The translations under genes were made by a program, and so were the position numbers. A DNA stretch of 64,000 nucleotides, from assembly GCF_000384315.1 (NCBI RefSeq), contig NZ_ARVW01000001.1, positions 2,675,746 to 2,739,745 on the forward strand. Reading direction: 5' to 3'. Shown piece after piece: positions 41,563 through 48,365 of this stretch. The DNA comes from Amycolatopsis nigrescens CSC17Ta-90. Lineage in GTDB: Bacteria; Actinomycetota; Actinomycetes; Mycobacteriales; Pseudonocardiaceae. The notes below the pieces were generated by a model that was not told the origin of the DNA, searched no databases, and was given only the letters and a program-made list of their open reading frames with translations. Numbering within the stretch: position 1 is the stretch's first letter; each line of letters begins with the position of its first letter.

Positions 41563-42340
41563 CCACCTTCACCGTCCGAATCCTGCCGCCGAGGGCGCGC
41601 ATCGCCGCCAGCTCCTCCTGCGGTGTCGCTTCCTCGGCGATCACCAGGTCATAGCCGGAAACGTCGCCATACGCATGGGTCGCGGTCTTGCCGAACTTCG
41701 AGCGATCGGCCACCAGCACGTTCCGGTTCGCCATCCGCAACGCGGCCTCCTTCAGCTCCGCGTAGTCCCGCACCGGGTGGTACAGCCTGCCGCCGGCGAT
41801 CGCGGCGGCCGAAACGAACCCGATCTCGGCTCGCGTCCTGGCCAGCGCGGCGACGGTGTCCGGGCCGGCGCACGAGTCGAACTCGGTGTAACGGCCGCCG
41901 AGCAGCAGCACCTCGATGCCATCGGACGGGCCGAGGATCCTGGTGATCTCCAGCGAGTTGGTGATCACCACCAGCCGTTCGAGCCCGGCCAGCCGGCGCG
42001 CCAGCGGGAACAAGGTGGTCGAGTCGTCCAGGAAGACGGTCTGCCCGACGGTCACCTCAGCCGCGGCGACCGCGCTGAGCGCGTCCTTCTGACGCGGGTT
42101 CAGGCCCTCACGGAAACGTTTCGCGGTCTCGATGGTCAGCGCGGGGTAGGCGGCGACCCGGCCGCGGAGCTTGCGCAGCAGCCGCCGCCCAGCGAGGTCG
42201 TCCAGGTCGCGGTGCATGGTCATCAGGCTGACGCCGAACCGCGTGGTCAGGTCGTCAATGCGTACCTCGCCACGCTCGATGACGTGCCCGAGCACGTCCT
42301 GCCGGCGCCGCTCCACCTCCGCATCGGACGGGCGGGACAT
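41546..42340 (-). CDS. DeoR-family sugar-catabolism repressor
   Basis: A 264-residue DeoR/GlpR regulator. A helix-turn-helix is in ERGEVRIDDLTTRFGVSLMTMHRDLDDL (cited as a region), and the effector domain follows, with GLERLVVITNS, VLLLGGRY and VADRSKFGK. It probably responds to a phosphorylated sugar and represses this operon. The ATG at 42340 overlaps the dehydrogenase stop by one base. Candidate operator at 43427-43445. Confidence 0.9.
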   Translation of the reverse strand: MSRPSDAEVERRRQDVLGHVIERGEVRIDDLTTRFGVSLMTMHRDLDDLAGRRLLRKLRGRVAAYPALTIETAKRFREGLNPRQKDALSAVAAAEVTVGQTVFLDDSTTLFPLARRLAGLERLVVITNSLEITRILGPSDGIEVLLLGGRYTEFDSCAGPDTVAALARTRAEIGFVSAAAIAGGRLYHPVRDYAELKEAALRMANRNVLVADRSKFGKTATHAYGDVSGYDLVIAEEATPQEELAAMRALGGRIRTVKVDDRDS

Positions 42341-43398
42341 CAGGCACGCCCGGCCTGCGGCAGCACGACCGGCTTGATGACCGTGTCGTCCCTCGCCGCG
42401 ATGGTCAGCGCCTGCGGCACCTCGTCCAGGCCGAACCGGTGCGTGACCAGCCGGTCGAGATCCACCTCGCGGCCCGCCGCCAGCGCGATCGCGGTGGGCC
42501 AGGTGTTCGCGTACCGGAAGGTGCCGGTGAGCTCCAGCTCGAAGTTCTGCACATGCGCCAACGGCAGCGCGATCTCGTCCCCACCCATGCCGACCAGCAC
42601 CACCCGGCCGGCGCGGCCGACCTGCCGGATCGCCTGCCCGGCGGCCGCGCCGGCACCGGAGCACTCCAGCAGCACGTCCGGTTCGAACCCGGAGTCGGCC
42701 AGCTCCCGCGCGCTGACGTCCACGGTGCCCGTCGCGCCCAGCTCCTCGGCGACTCGCAAACGTTTGCCGTTCACGTCGGTGACCACGACTTCGGTGGCGC
42801 CGAAAGCCCTCGCGGTCTGCGCGGCGACCAGGCCGATCGGCCCGGCGCCGGTGATCAGCACTCGCGAACCGGGGCCGACCCTGGACTTCCGGCACGCCCA
42901 GACACCGACCGAGAGCGGCTCCAGCAGGGCGGCGGCTTCGTCGCTGAGCGTCTCTGGCACGGGGTACGCGAAGTCTTCACGCAGTACGACGTACTCGCAG
43001 AAAGCGCCGTCGATCGGGGGCGTGCCGAAGAAGCGCATCTTCGGGCACAGGTTGTAGCGGCCGGCCTTGCACTGCTCACAGGCAGTACAGGGCACGCCCG
43101 GCTCCAGCGCGACCCTGGTGCCGACTTCGTGCGCGGTCGCTTCGCTGCCCCGCGCCACGACCACCCCGCTGGGCTCGTGACCGAGCACCAGTGGCGCGCG
43201 CACCACGTGGTCGCCGATCCGGCCGTGCTCGTAGTAGTGCACGTCCGAACCGCAGGTGCCGACGGCCAGCACCCTGATCAGCACCTCACGCGGTCCGGGC
43301 GCCGGTACCGGGCGTTCTTCGTTGACCACGTCGTGGATCCCGTTGAGCACGGAGAGCTTCATGGTCTCGGGGATCTCTCCGACCGGCCGCTGCGCCAT
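42340..43398 (-). CDS. Polyol (xylitol/sorbitol-type) dehydrogenase
   Basis: About 352 residues, zinc-dependent MDR. Catalytic zinc ligands are in TCGSDVHYYEHG and GHEPSG; the structural zinc site is complete (CTACEQCKAGRYNLC); the Rossmann motif is ITGAGPIGLVAAQ. It would oxidise a pentitol to D-xylulose, feeding the kinase downstream. The ATG at 43398 is chosen because a -10/-35 pair ends seven bases before it, implying a leaderless message. First gene of the dehydrogenase-deoR-xylB operon. Confidence 0.9.
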   Translation of the reverse strand: MAQRPVGEIPETMKLSVLNGIHDVVNEERPVPAPGPREVLIRVLAVGTCGSDVHYYEHGRIGDHVVRAPLVLGHEPSGVVVARGSEATAHEVGTRVALEPGVPCTACEQCKAGRYNLCPKMRFFGTPPIDGAFCEYVVLREDFAYPVPETLSDEAAALLEPLSVGVWACRKSRVGPGSRVLITGAGPIGLVAAQTARAFGATEVVVTDVNGKRLRVAEELGATGTVDVSARELADSGFEPDVLLECSGAGAAAGQAIRQVGRAGRVVLVGMGGDEIALPLAHVQNFELELTGTFRYANTWPTAIALAAGREVDLDRLVTHRFGLDEVPQALTIAARDDTVIKPVVLPQAGRA

Positions 43399-43445
43399 AC
43401 CCGCGTTCTTACCAGAAGCAACCGCCCTTGTTAACACATAACAAG
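43399..43445 (-). promoter_or_regulatory. Promoter and operator of the polyol operon
   Basis: On the minus strand TTAACA (43434-43429) and TAAGAA (43411-43406) are 17 bases apart, and the ATG follows seven bases later. The inverted repeat CTTGTTA-TGTGT-TAACAAG (43445-43427) covers the -35. Repression by the DeoR protein, or control by another sugar repressor, is inferred. Confidence 0.65.
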
Positions 43446-43474
43446 AGATATTCACGCCAGCCCACGACCCCGGA

Positions 43475-43500
43475 AGCGCGTTTAGCCCGCTAAACGCGCT
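43475..43500 (-). repeat. Dispersed palindrome copy supplying the nnrD stop
   Basis: GTTTAGC-CC-GCTAAAC; the flanks CCCCGGA and TCCGGGG extend the symmetry. On the minus strand its TAG (43492-43490) ends nnrD, whose last residues are Glu-Arg-Val. Confidence 0.95.
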
Positions 43501-44944
43501 CCGGGGTCAGGGAGCGGATCTGGCGAAGGGCGTCGGGGATCGCCTCGACGATGCCGGACGCGGGCACCGGCACCCCGCGGGCGCCCGCGCTCGCGGCGAC
43601 GGAATGCAGGTACGCGGCCGCCCCAGCAGCGAGCCACGGCTCGAGCCCGGCCGCGAGCAGCGCGCCGATCAACCCGGACAGCACGTCCCCGGAGCCGGCG
43701 GTGGCAGGCCACGACCCCCGCGCGACATTGACCAGCGCCCTGCCGTCCGGCGCGGCCACCACCGTGCAGTGCCCCTTGAGCAGCACCACGGCGCTGAACT
43801 CGGCGGCGGCGTCGAGGGCCGCGCGTACCCGGTCGTCCCCCGGCGGTCCACCGGTCAGCCTGGCGAACTCCCCGGCATGCGGGGTGAGCACCAGCGGGGT
43901 GTCGGGGTCCCGCGCGTCCAACACCTCGGGATTCTTCGCGATGATCGTGGTGGCGTCCGCGTCCGCGCAGACCGGCACCCCCTCGGCGAGCACATGCCGC
44001 AGCACCTCGCGGCCCTCGTGCCCGGTGCCGATCCCCGGGCCAACCACCCAGGCCTGCACCCGGCCAGCGTCGGTCACCGACCCGGTGGCCACCACCTCCG
44101 GCCAGCGGGCCCGCACCGCGTCGGCGGCCGGCCCGGCGTACCGCACCATGCCTGAGGTCGCCAGCACCGCGGACCCGGTGGCCAGCACAGCGGCCCCCGG
44201 ATAGGTCGCCGAGCCGGCGGCGATCCCGGTCACGCCCTGGCTGTACTTGTCGTCCTCCACGCCGGGGATCGGCCAGGCCGCGGCCACGTCTCCCACGTCC
44301 AGCTGCCTGAGATCCGGTTCGCCCAGCTCCGGGCCGAGGCCGATGTCGACCAGCTCGACATCGCCGCAACGACCGGGATTCAGGACGTGCACCGGCTTCC
44401 GGGCGCCGAAGGTCACCGTCACGGTGGCCTGGATCGCCGGCCCGGCCACCGCGCCGGTGTCCGGATCGACCCCGCTGGGCAGGTCCACGGCCAGCACGGG
44501 CGAGCTGACGTGGCCGAGCAGCCCCGCGGCATCCGCACGCAACGGCCCCTTGGCGGAGATCCCGACGATACCGTCGATCACCAGATCCGCGTTCTCCAGC
44601 CATTGAGGACTGTCCACAACAGACACGACCCGACCACCGGAGCGGCGCAGGGCGGCCAGTCCGGCCGGATGCGCGCGGTCCGGCTTGAGCAGCACGGCCG
44701 ACACGCCGACACCGCGTTTGCGCAGGAAGACACCGGCCCACAGCGCGTCGCCACCGTTGTTCCCTGCGCCGACCAGCAGCACCACCCTGCGGCCGGAAAC
44801 GCCACCGGTGTGCTCTTCGAGCATGGCCGCCGCGCACACCGACGCCCCGAACGCGGCCTTGCGCATCAGCGCACCGTCCGCCGTGACGGCCAGCAGCCGC
44901 TCCTCCGCCGCGCGAATCCGTTCCGTGGTCCAGATCCCCTGCAC
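43490..44944 (-). CDS. nnrD: Bifunctional NAD(P)H-hydrate repair enzyme
   Basis: A 484-residue fusion of NAD(P)HX epimerase (NnrE-like, about residues 1-215, with GAGNNGGDAL) and ADP-dependent NAD(P)HX dehydratase (about 220-480, with PGIGTGHEGR and WPATAGSGDVLSGLIGA). It repairs damaged NAD(P)H. The GTG at 44944 follows GGAGG and is 12 bp after glmS. The C-terminal residues and stop are from a palindromic repeat. Corresponds to Rv3433c. Confidence 0.93.
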   Translation of the reverse strand: MQGIWTTERIRAAEERLLAVTADGALMRKAAFGASVCAAAMLEEHTGGVSGRRVVLLVGAGNNGGDALWAGVFLRKRGVGVSAVLLKPDRAHPAGLAALRRSGGRVVSVVDSPQWLENADLVIDGIVGISAKGPLRADAAGLLGHVSSPVLAVDLPSGVDPDTGAVAGPAIQATVTVTFGARKPVHVLNPGRCGDVELVDIGLGPELGEPDLRQLDVGDVAAAWPIPGVEDDKYSQGVTGIAAGSATYPGAAVLATGSAVLATSGMVRYAGPAADAVRARWPEVVATGSVTDAGRVQAWVVGPGIGTGHEGREVLRHVLAEGVPVCADADATTIIAKNPEVLDARDPDTPLVLTPHAGEFARLTGGPPGDDRVRAALDAAAEFSAVVLLKGHCTVVAAPDGRALVNVARGSWPATAGSGDVLSGLIGALLAAGLEPWLAAGAAAYLHSVAASAGARGVPVPASGIVEAIPDALRQIRSLTPERV

Positions 44945-44956
44945 GCGGCGCCTCCG

Positions 44957-46813
44957 TTACTCGACCGTGACCGACTTCGCCAGGTTACGCGGCTTGTCCA
45001 CGTCGTACCCGCGCGTGCGGGCGATCTCGGCAGCCAGCACCTGCAGCGGCACGGTGGACACCAGCGGCTGCAAAAGCGTTGGCACAGCTGGAATTTCGAC
45101 AAGCTCGTCGGCGAACGGGCGGACCGTCTCGTCACCCTCTTCGGCGATCACGATCGTGCGAGCACCGCGCGCCTGGATCTCGCTGATGTTCGAGACGAGC
45201 TTCGAGTGCAGCACCGCGCGCCCCTTCGGCGACGGCATCACCACCACCACCGGGAGACCGTCTTCGATCAGCGCGATCGGGCCGTGCTTCAGCTCTCCGG
45301 CCGCGAAGCCCTCCGCGTGCATATACGCGAGCTCCTTGAGCTTGAGCGCACCTTCCAGGGCGACCGGGAAGCCCACGTGACGACCGAGGAAGAGCACCGC
45401 CTTGGAGTCCGCGATCGCGCGGCCGAGCGTGCGGACCTGCTCCACGGTGGACAGCACCTTCTGCACCGCGGCCGGCATGGCCTCGAGCTCGGCGAACTCC
45501 CGAGCCACCTCGTCCGGGTACTTCGTGCCGCGGGCCTGCGCCAGCGCCAGGCCGACCAGGTAGTTCGCCGCGATCTGGGCCAGGAACGCCTTGGTCGACG
45601 CGACCCCGATCTCCGGGCCGGCGTGGGTGTAGAGCACCGCGTCCGACTCGCGCGGGATCTGCGCGCCGTTGGTGTTGCAGACGGCGAGCACCCTGGCCTT
45701 CTGCTCGCGCGCGTGCCGCACGGCCTCCAGGGTGTCCGCGGTCTCGCCGGACTGGGAGACCGCGACCACCAGCGTGTCCCGGTCGAGCACCGGGTCGCGG
45801 TAGCGGAACTCGCTGGCCAGCTCGACCTCGACCGGCAGCCGGGTCCAGTGCTCGATGGCGTACTTGGCGACCAGGCCGGAGTGGTAGGCGGAGCCACAGG
45901 CGACGACGAAGACCTTGTCCACGTCGCGCAGGTCCTGGTCGGAGATGCGCTGCTCGTCGAGGATGATCCGGCCGCCGTCGAAGTGCCCGCGAAGGGTGTT
46001 CGCCAGCGCCTCGGGCTGTTCCTCGATCTCCTTGAGCATGAAGTACTCGTGGCCGCCTTTTTCCGCGGCCGAAAGGTCCCAGTCCACGGTGAACGGCTTG
46101 GCCTGCGCCGGCTCGCCGGCGAAGTCGGTGACCTGGTAGCCGTCGCGGCTGATCACCACGAGCTGGTCCTGGCCCAGCTCGACGGCCTCTCGGGTGTGCT
46201 CGATGAACGCGGCCACGTCGGAGGCGACGAAGGTCTCACCTTCACCGACGCCCACCACCAGCGGGGACGAGCGGCGGGCGGCGACGATCAGGTCCGGGTG
46301 GTCGGCGTGCGTGATGACCAGGGTGAACGCGCCTTCGAGGCGGCGGCAGACCGTGCGCACGGCGTCCGGCAGGTCGCCGCCGTTGTCCGCGACGACCTTG
46401 CCCACCAGGTGGGCGACGGTCTCGGTGTCGGTGTCGCTGGTCAGCTCGACACCGGCGGCCTCCAGCTCGCTGCGCAGCTCGAAGAAGTTCTCGATGATGC
46501 CGTTGTGCACCACGGCGACCCGGCCCGCGGTGTCCCGGTGCGGGTGCGAGTTGCGGTCGACCGGCGGACCGTGCGTGGCCCAGCGGGTATGCCCCATGCC
46601 CGCGGTGCCGGTGAACCCTCCGCGGCCGTCGGCGTCCAGCTCGGCCTCCAGGTTCGCCAGGCGGCCGGCCTTGCGCTCCACGGTCAGCGCACCGGCGCCG
46701 TCCAGTACAGCGACCCCGGCCGAGTCGTAACCGCGGTACTCCATCCGTCGAAGCCCGCCGAGAACCACGTCAAGCGCCTGCCGGTGTCCGACATATCCCA
46801 CGATTCCACACAC
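44957..46813 (-). CDS. glmS: Glutamine-fructose-6-phosphate aminotransferase
   Basis: A 618-residue enzyme that makes glucosamine 6-phosphate, the first step to UDP-GlcNAc. The N-terminal Cys nucleophile is residue 2 (MCGIVGYVG). The glutaminase half continues (HTRWATHG), and two SIS domains (CGSAYHSG, AVSQSGETADT; LGRHVGFPVALEGALKLKE) form the isomerase half; KSVTVE ends the protein. The GTG at 46813 follows GGAGGT. No glmS ribozyme is seen upstream. GlmM is encoded 5 kb away. Confidence 0.97.
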   Translation of the reverse strand: MCGIVGYVGHRQALDVVLGGLRRMEYRGYDSAGVAVLDGAGALTVERKAGRLANLEAELDADGRGGFTGTAGMGHTRWATHGPPVDRNSHPHRDTAGRVAVVHNGIIENFFELRSELEAAGVELTSDTDTETVAHLVGKVVADNGGDLPDAVRTVCRRLEGAFTLVITHADHPDLIVAARRSSPLVVGVGEGETFVASDVAAFIEHTREAVELGQDQLVVISRDGYQVTDFAGEPAQAKPFTVDWDLSAAEKGGHEYFMLKEIEEQPEALANTLRGHFDGGRIILDEQRISDQDLRDVDKVFVVACGSAYHSGLVAKYAIEHWTRLPVEVELASEFRYRDPVLDRDTLVVAVSQSGETADTLEAVRHAREQKARVLAVCNTNGAQIPRESDAVLYTHAGPEIGVASTKAFLAQIAANYLVGLALAQARGTKYPDEVAREFAELEAMPAAVQKVLSTVEQVRTLGRAIADSKAVLFLGRHVGFPVALEGALKLKELAYMHAEGFAAGELKHGPIALIEDGLPVVVVMPSPKGRAVLHSKLVSNISEIQARGARTIVIAEEGDETVRPFADELVEIPAVPTLLQPLVSTVPLQVLAAEIARTRGYDVDKPRNLAKSVTVE

Positions 46814-46872
46814 ACCTCCAGCCTAACGAGGGACACCAGCCGCCCCCGCCCGGCTCTTCAATGCGCCCGCAC

Positions 46873-46898
46873 GCTGCATTTAGCGGGCTAAACGCGCT
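46873..46898 (+). repeat. Dispersed palindrome copy (TGCATTTAGC subtype)
   Basis: ATTTAGC-GG-GCTAAAC centred near 46885.5, in the 236-bp divergent gap between glmS and the hydrolase. It pairs with the copy at 46974 with centres 102 bp apart. Confidence 0.9.
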
Positions 46899-46973
46899 TC
46901 GGGGCGGAGGTGATCGCTGTTCGGTGGGGAGCTGCCGCCGCGGCCGTCCGGCTCCTGGCCGCTACCGCCGCTG

Positions 46974-47001
46974 AGCGCGTTTAGCGGGCTAAACGCGCTC
47001 G
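46974..47001 (+). repeat. Dispersed palindrome copy (full 28-bp form)
   Basis: A perfect inverted repeat with arms GAGCGCGTTTAGC, centred near 46987.5, 49 bp before the hydrolase start. Confidence 0.95.
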
Positions 47002-47049
47002 GGGGCCGCCAGGCAGGCTGGGTGGGGCGGCGGGCAGTAAGGTCACGCC

Positions 47050-47871
47050 ATGGCCAGCAAGCCCAAGGAGCTGCTCGAAGAGCTGTCCCACCCTGGTCCG
47101 CACGAGGTGCTTCGCGGCAATCTCGCCCTCGTCGGCCTGCCTGGTGTGGTGTTCACCCCGCGAAAGGGGCTGAACCTGCCGGCCATCGCCTTCGGGCACG
47201 GCTGGCTGCAACCACCAGGGCGGTACCGCGACCTGCTGCGCCACCTGGCCAGCTGGGGCATCGTCACGGCCGCACCGGCCACCCAGCGCGGACCGCTGCC
47301 GTCTCATCGCATCTTCGCCGCGGACCTGCGCAGCACACTGGAGCTCATCACCGGAGTGCGGCTCGGGCCGGACGGCATCAGCGTCGACCCGGCCAAGCTG
47401 GGCCTGGCCGGGCATTCCACCGGCGGCGGGGCCGCGGTGCTCGCCGCGGCCGGAGCGGACGAGCCCAAGGTTCGCGCGGTCGCCACGATCACCGCCGCCC
47501 AGACCATCCCGCCCGCCACCGAAGCCGCCCGCGCCCTGACCATCCCGGGCCTGCACCTCGCCGCGGAACAGGACCTGGTCGCCCCGGCCGTCGGCCACGC
47601 CAGGGCCATCGCGGACGCATGGGGCGGGCCGGTCCAGCTCCGCACGCTGGGCAAATCGACCCATCTCGCGGTCACCGAAGGCAAGCACTGGAGCCAGCTA
47701 CTGCTGCACGGCAAGCCGCACTACGGCACACAACGCCTGGTCAGGGCCCTGTTCACCGCCTTCTTCCTCACCCACCTAACCGGCACCGACCAGTACCGAC
47801 CGCTACTGGACTCGGACGTGAAAAAGGCCACCATCGAGTTCGACAGCAGCCTGGACCCGAACGCGGCCTGA
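47050..47871 (+). CDS. Alpha/beta hydrolase, dienelactone hydrolase/PET hydrolase-like (Rv3438-like)
   Basis: A 273-residue serine hydrolase fold without a signal peptide. The nucleophile Ser is in AGHSTGGGAAV; an Asp in AAEQDLVAP and a His in KSTHLAV complete the likely triad. Substrate unknown. It occupies the position of Rv3438 between glmS and glmM. TAAGGT six bases before the ATG suggests a leaderless message. It converges with the coiled-coil gene across a terminator. Confidence 0.85.
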   Translation: MASKPKELLEELSHPGPHEVLRGNLALVGLPGVVFTPRKGLNLPAIAFGHGWLQPPGRYRDLLRHLASWGIVTAAPATQRGPLPSHRIFAADLRSTLELITGVRLGPDGISVDPAKLGLAGHSTGGGAAVLAAAGADEPKVRAVATITAAQTIPPATEAARALTIPGLHLAAEQDLVAPAVGHARAIADAWGGPVQLRTLGKSTHLAVTEGKHWSQLLLHGKPHYGTQRLVRALFTAFFLTHLTGTDQYRPLLDSDVKKATIEFDSSLDPNAA

Positions 47872-47877
47872 ACGAGG

Positions 47878-47908
47878 GGCAGGCCCGGCCGCACGAACCG
47901 GGCCTGCC
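47878..47908. terminator. Terminator between convergent hydrolase and coiled-coil genes
   Basis: An 11-bp perfect stem, GGCAGGCCCGG (47878-47888) and CCGGGCCTGCC (47898-47908), and a 9-base loop. Confidence 0.75.
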
Positions 47909-47914
47909 GCAGAC

Positions 47915-48331
47915 TCAATCCAGCCAACTGTTGTTCGAGAAGTCGTCCTCGTCGAAGTTCTCACGGCGGGCGTGCCGCGGCGCCGAAGCGGCGGGCGGCG
48001 CGGCCTCGGGTGCCGGCGGCTTCGGCGGCTCGGGTGGCGCCTCGTAGGTCGCCTCCTCGGCCTCGCTGAACTGGTAGGTGGCGTCCTTGCCCTCGACCCG
48101 CTTCAGCCACTGGTTCTTGGCGTTCGGGTCGTTCGCCGCCTCTTCGTTGTCCTTGGCGCGCTCGTCGAGCTCCTTGCAGAGGCGTTCGTTCTCCTCCCGC
48201 AGCTGCTCGGATTCCTTCTCGATCTGCGTCTGCACGGTCTCGGCACGCTCGGCGATGTCGGCGGACCTGGCGCGCGATTCGGCCAGGATCTCCGCGAACT
48301 TCTGCTCGATCGCCGGATCGACGGTGGTCAT
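47915..48331 (-). CDS. Coiled-coil protein linked to a type VII substrate cluster
   Basis: A 138-residue acidic protein. Residues 15-70 form a likely coiled coil (heptads in ERAETVQTQIEKESEQLREE), followed by a Pro/Ala-rich linker and an acidic tail ending NSWLD. No homologue is recognised by eye. It follows the large secreted-type protein and a WXG100-like gene on the same strand. A chaperone or stabiliser for them is possible but unproven. Confidence 0.65.
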   Translation of the reverse strand: MTTVDPAIEQKFAEILAESRARSADIAERAETVQTQIEKESEQLREENERLCKELDERAKDNEEAANDPNAKNQWLKRVEGKDATYQFSEAEEATYEAPPEPPKPPAPEAAPPAASAPRHARRENFDEDDFSNNSWLD

Positions 48332-48365
48332 CGGTCAGCCTTCCTTCCCCTGCGGGCCACGCGGG

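Noticed and set aside
46814..47049. glmS ribozyme or riboswitch upstream of glmS
   Set aside because: No matching structure was seen; glmS ribozymes are typical of Firmicutes and the gap holds two palindromic repeats only.
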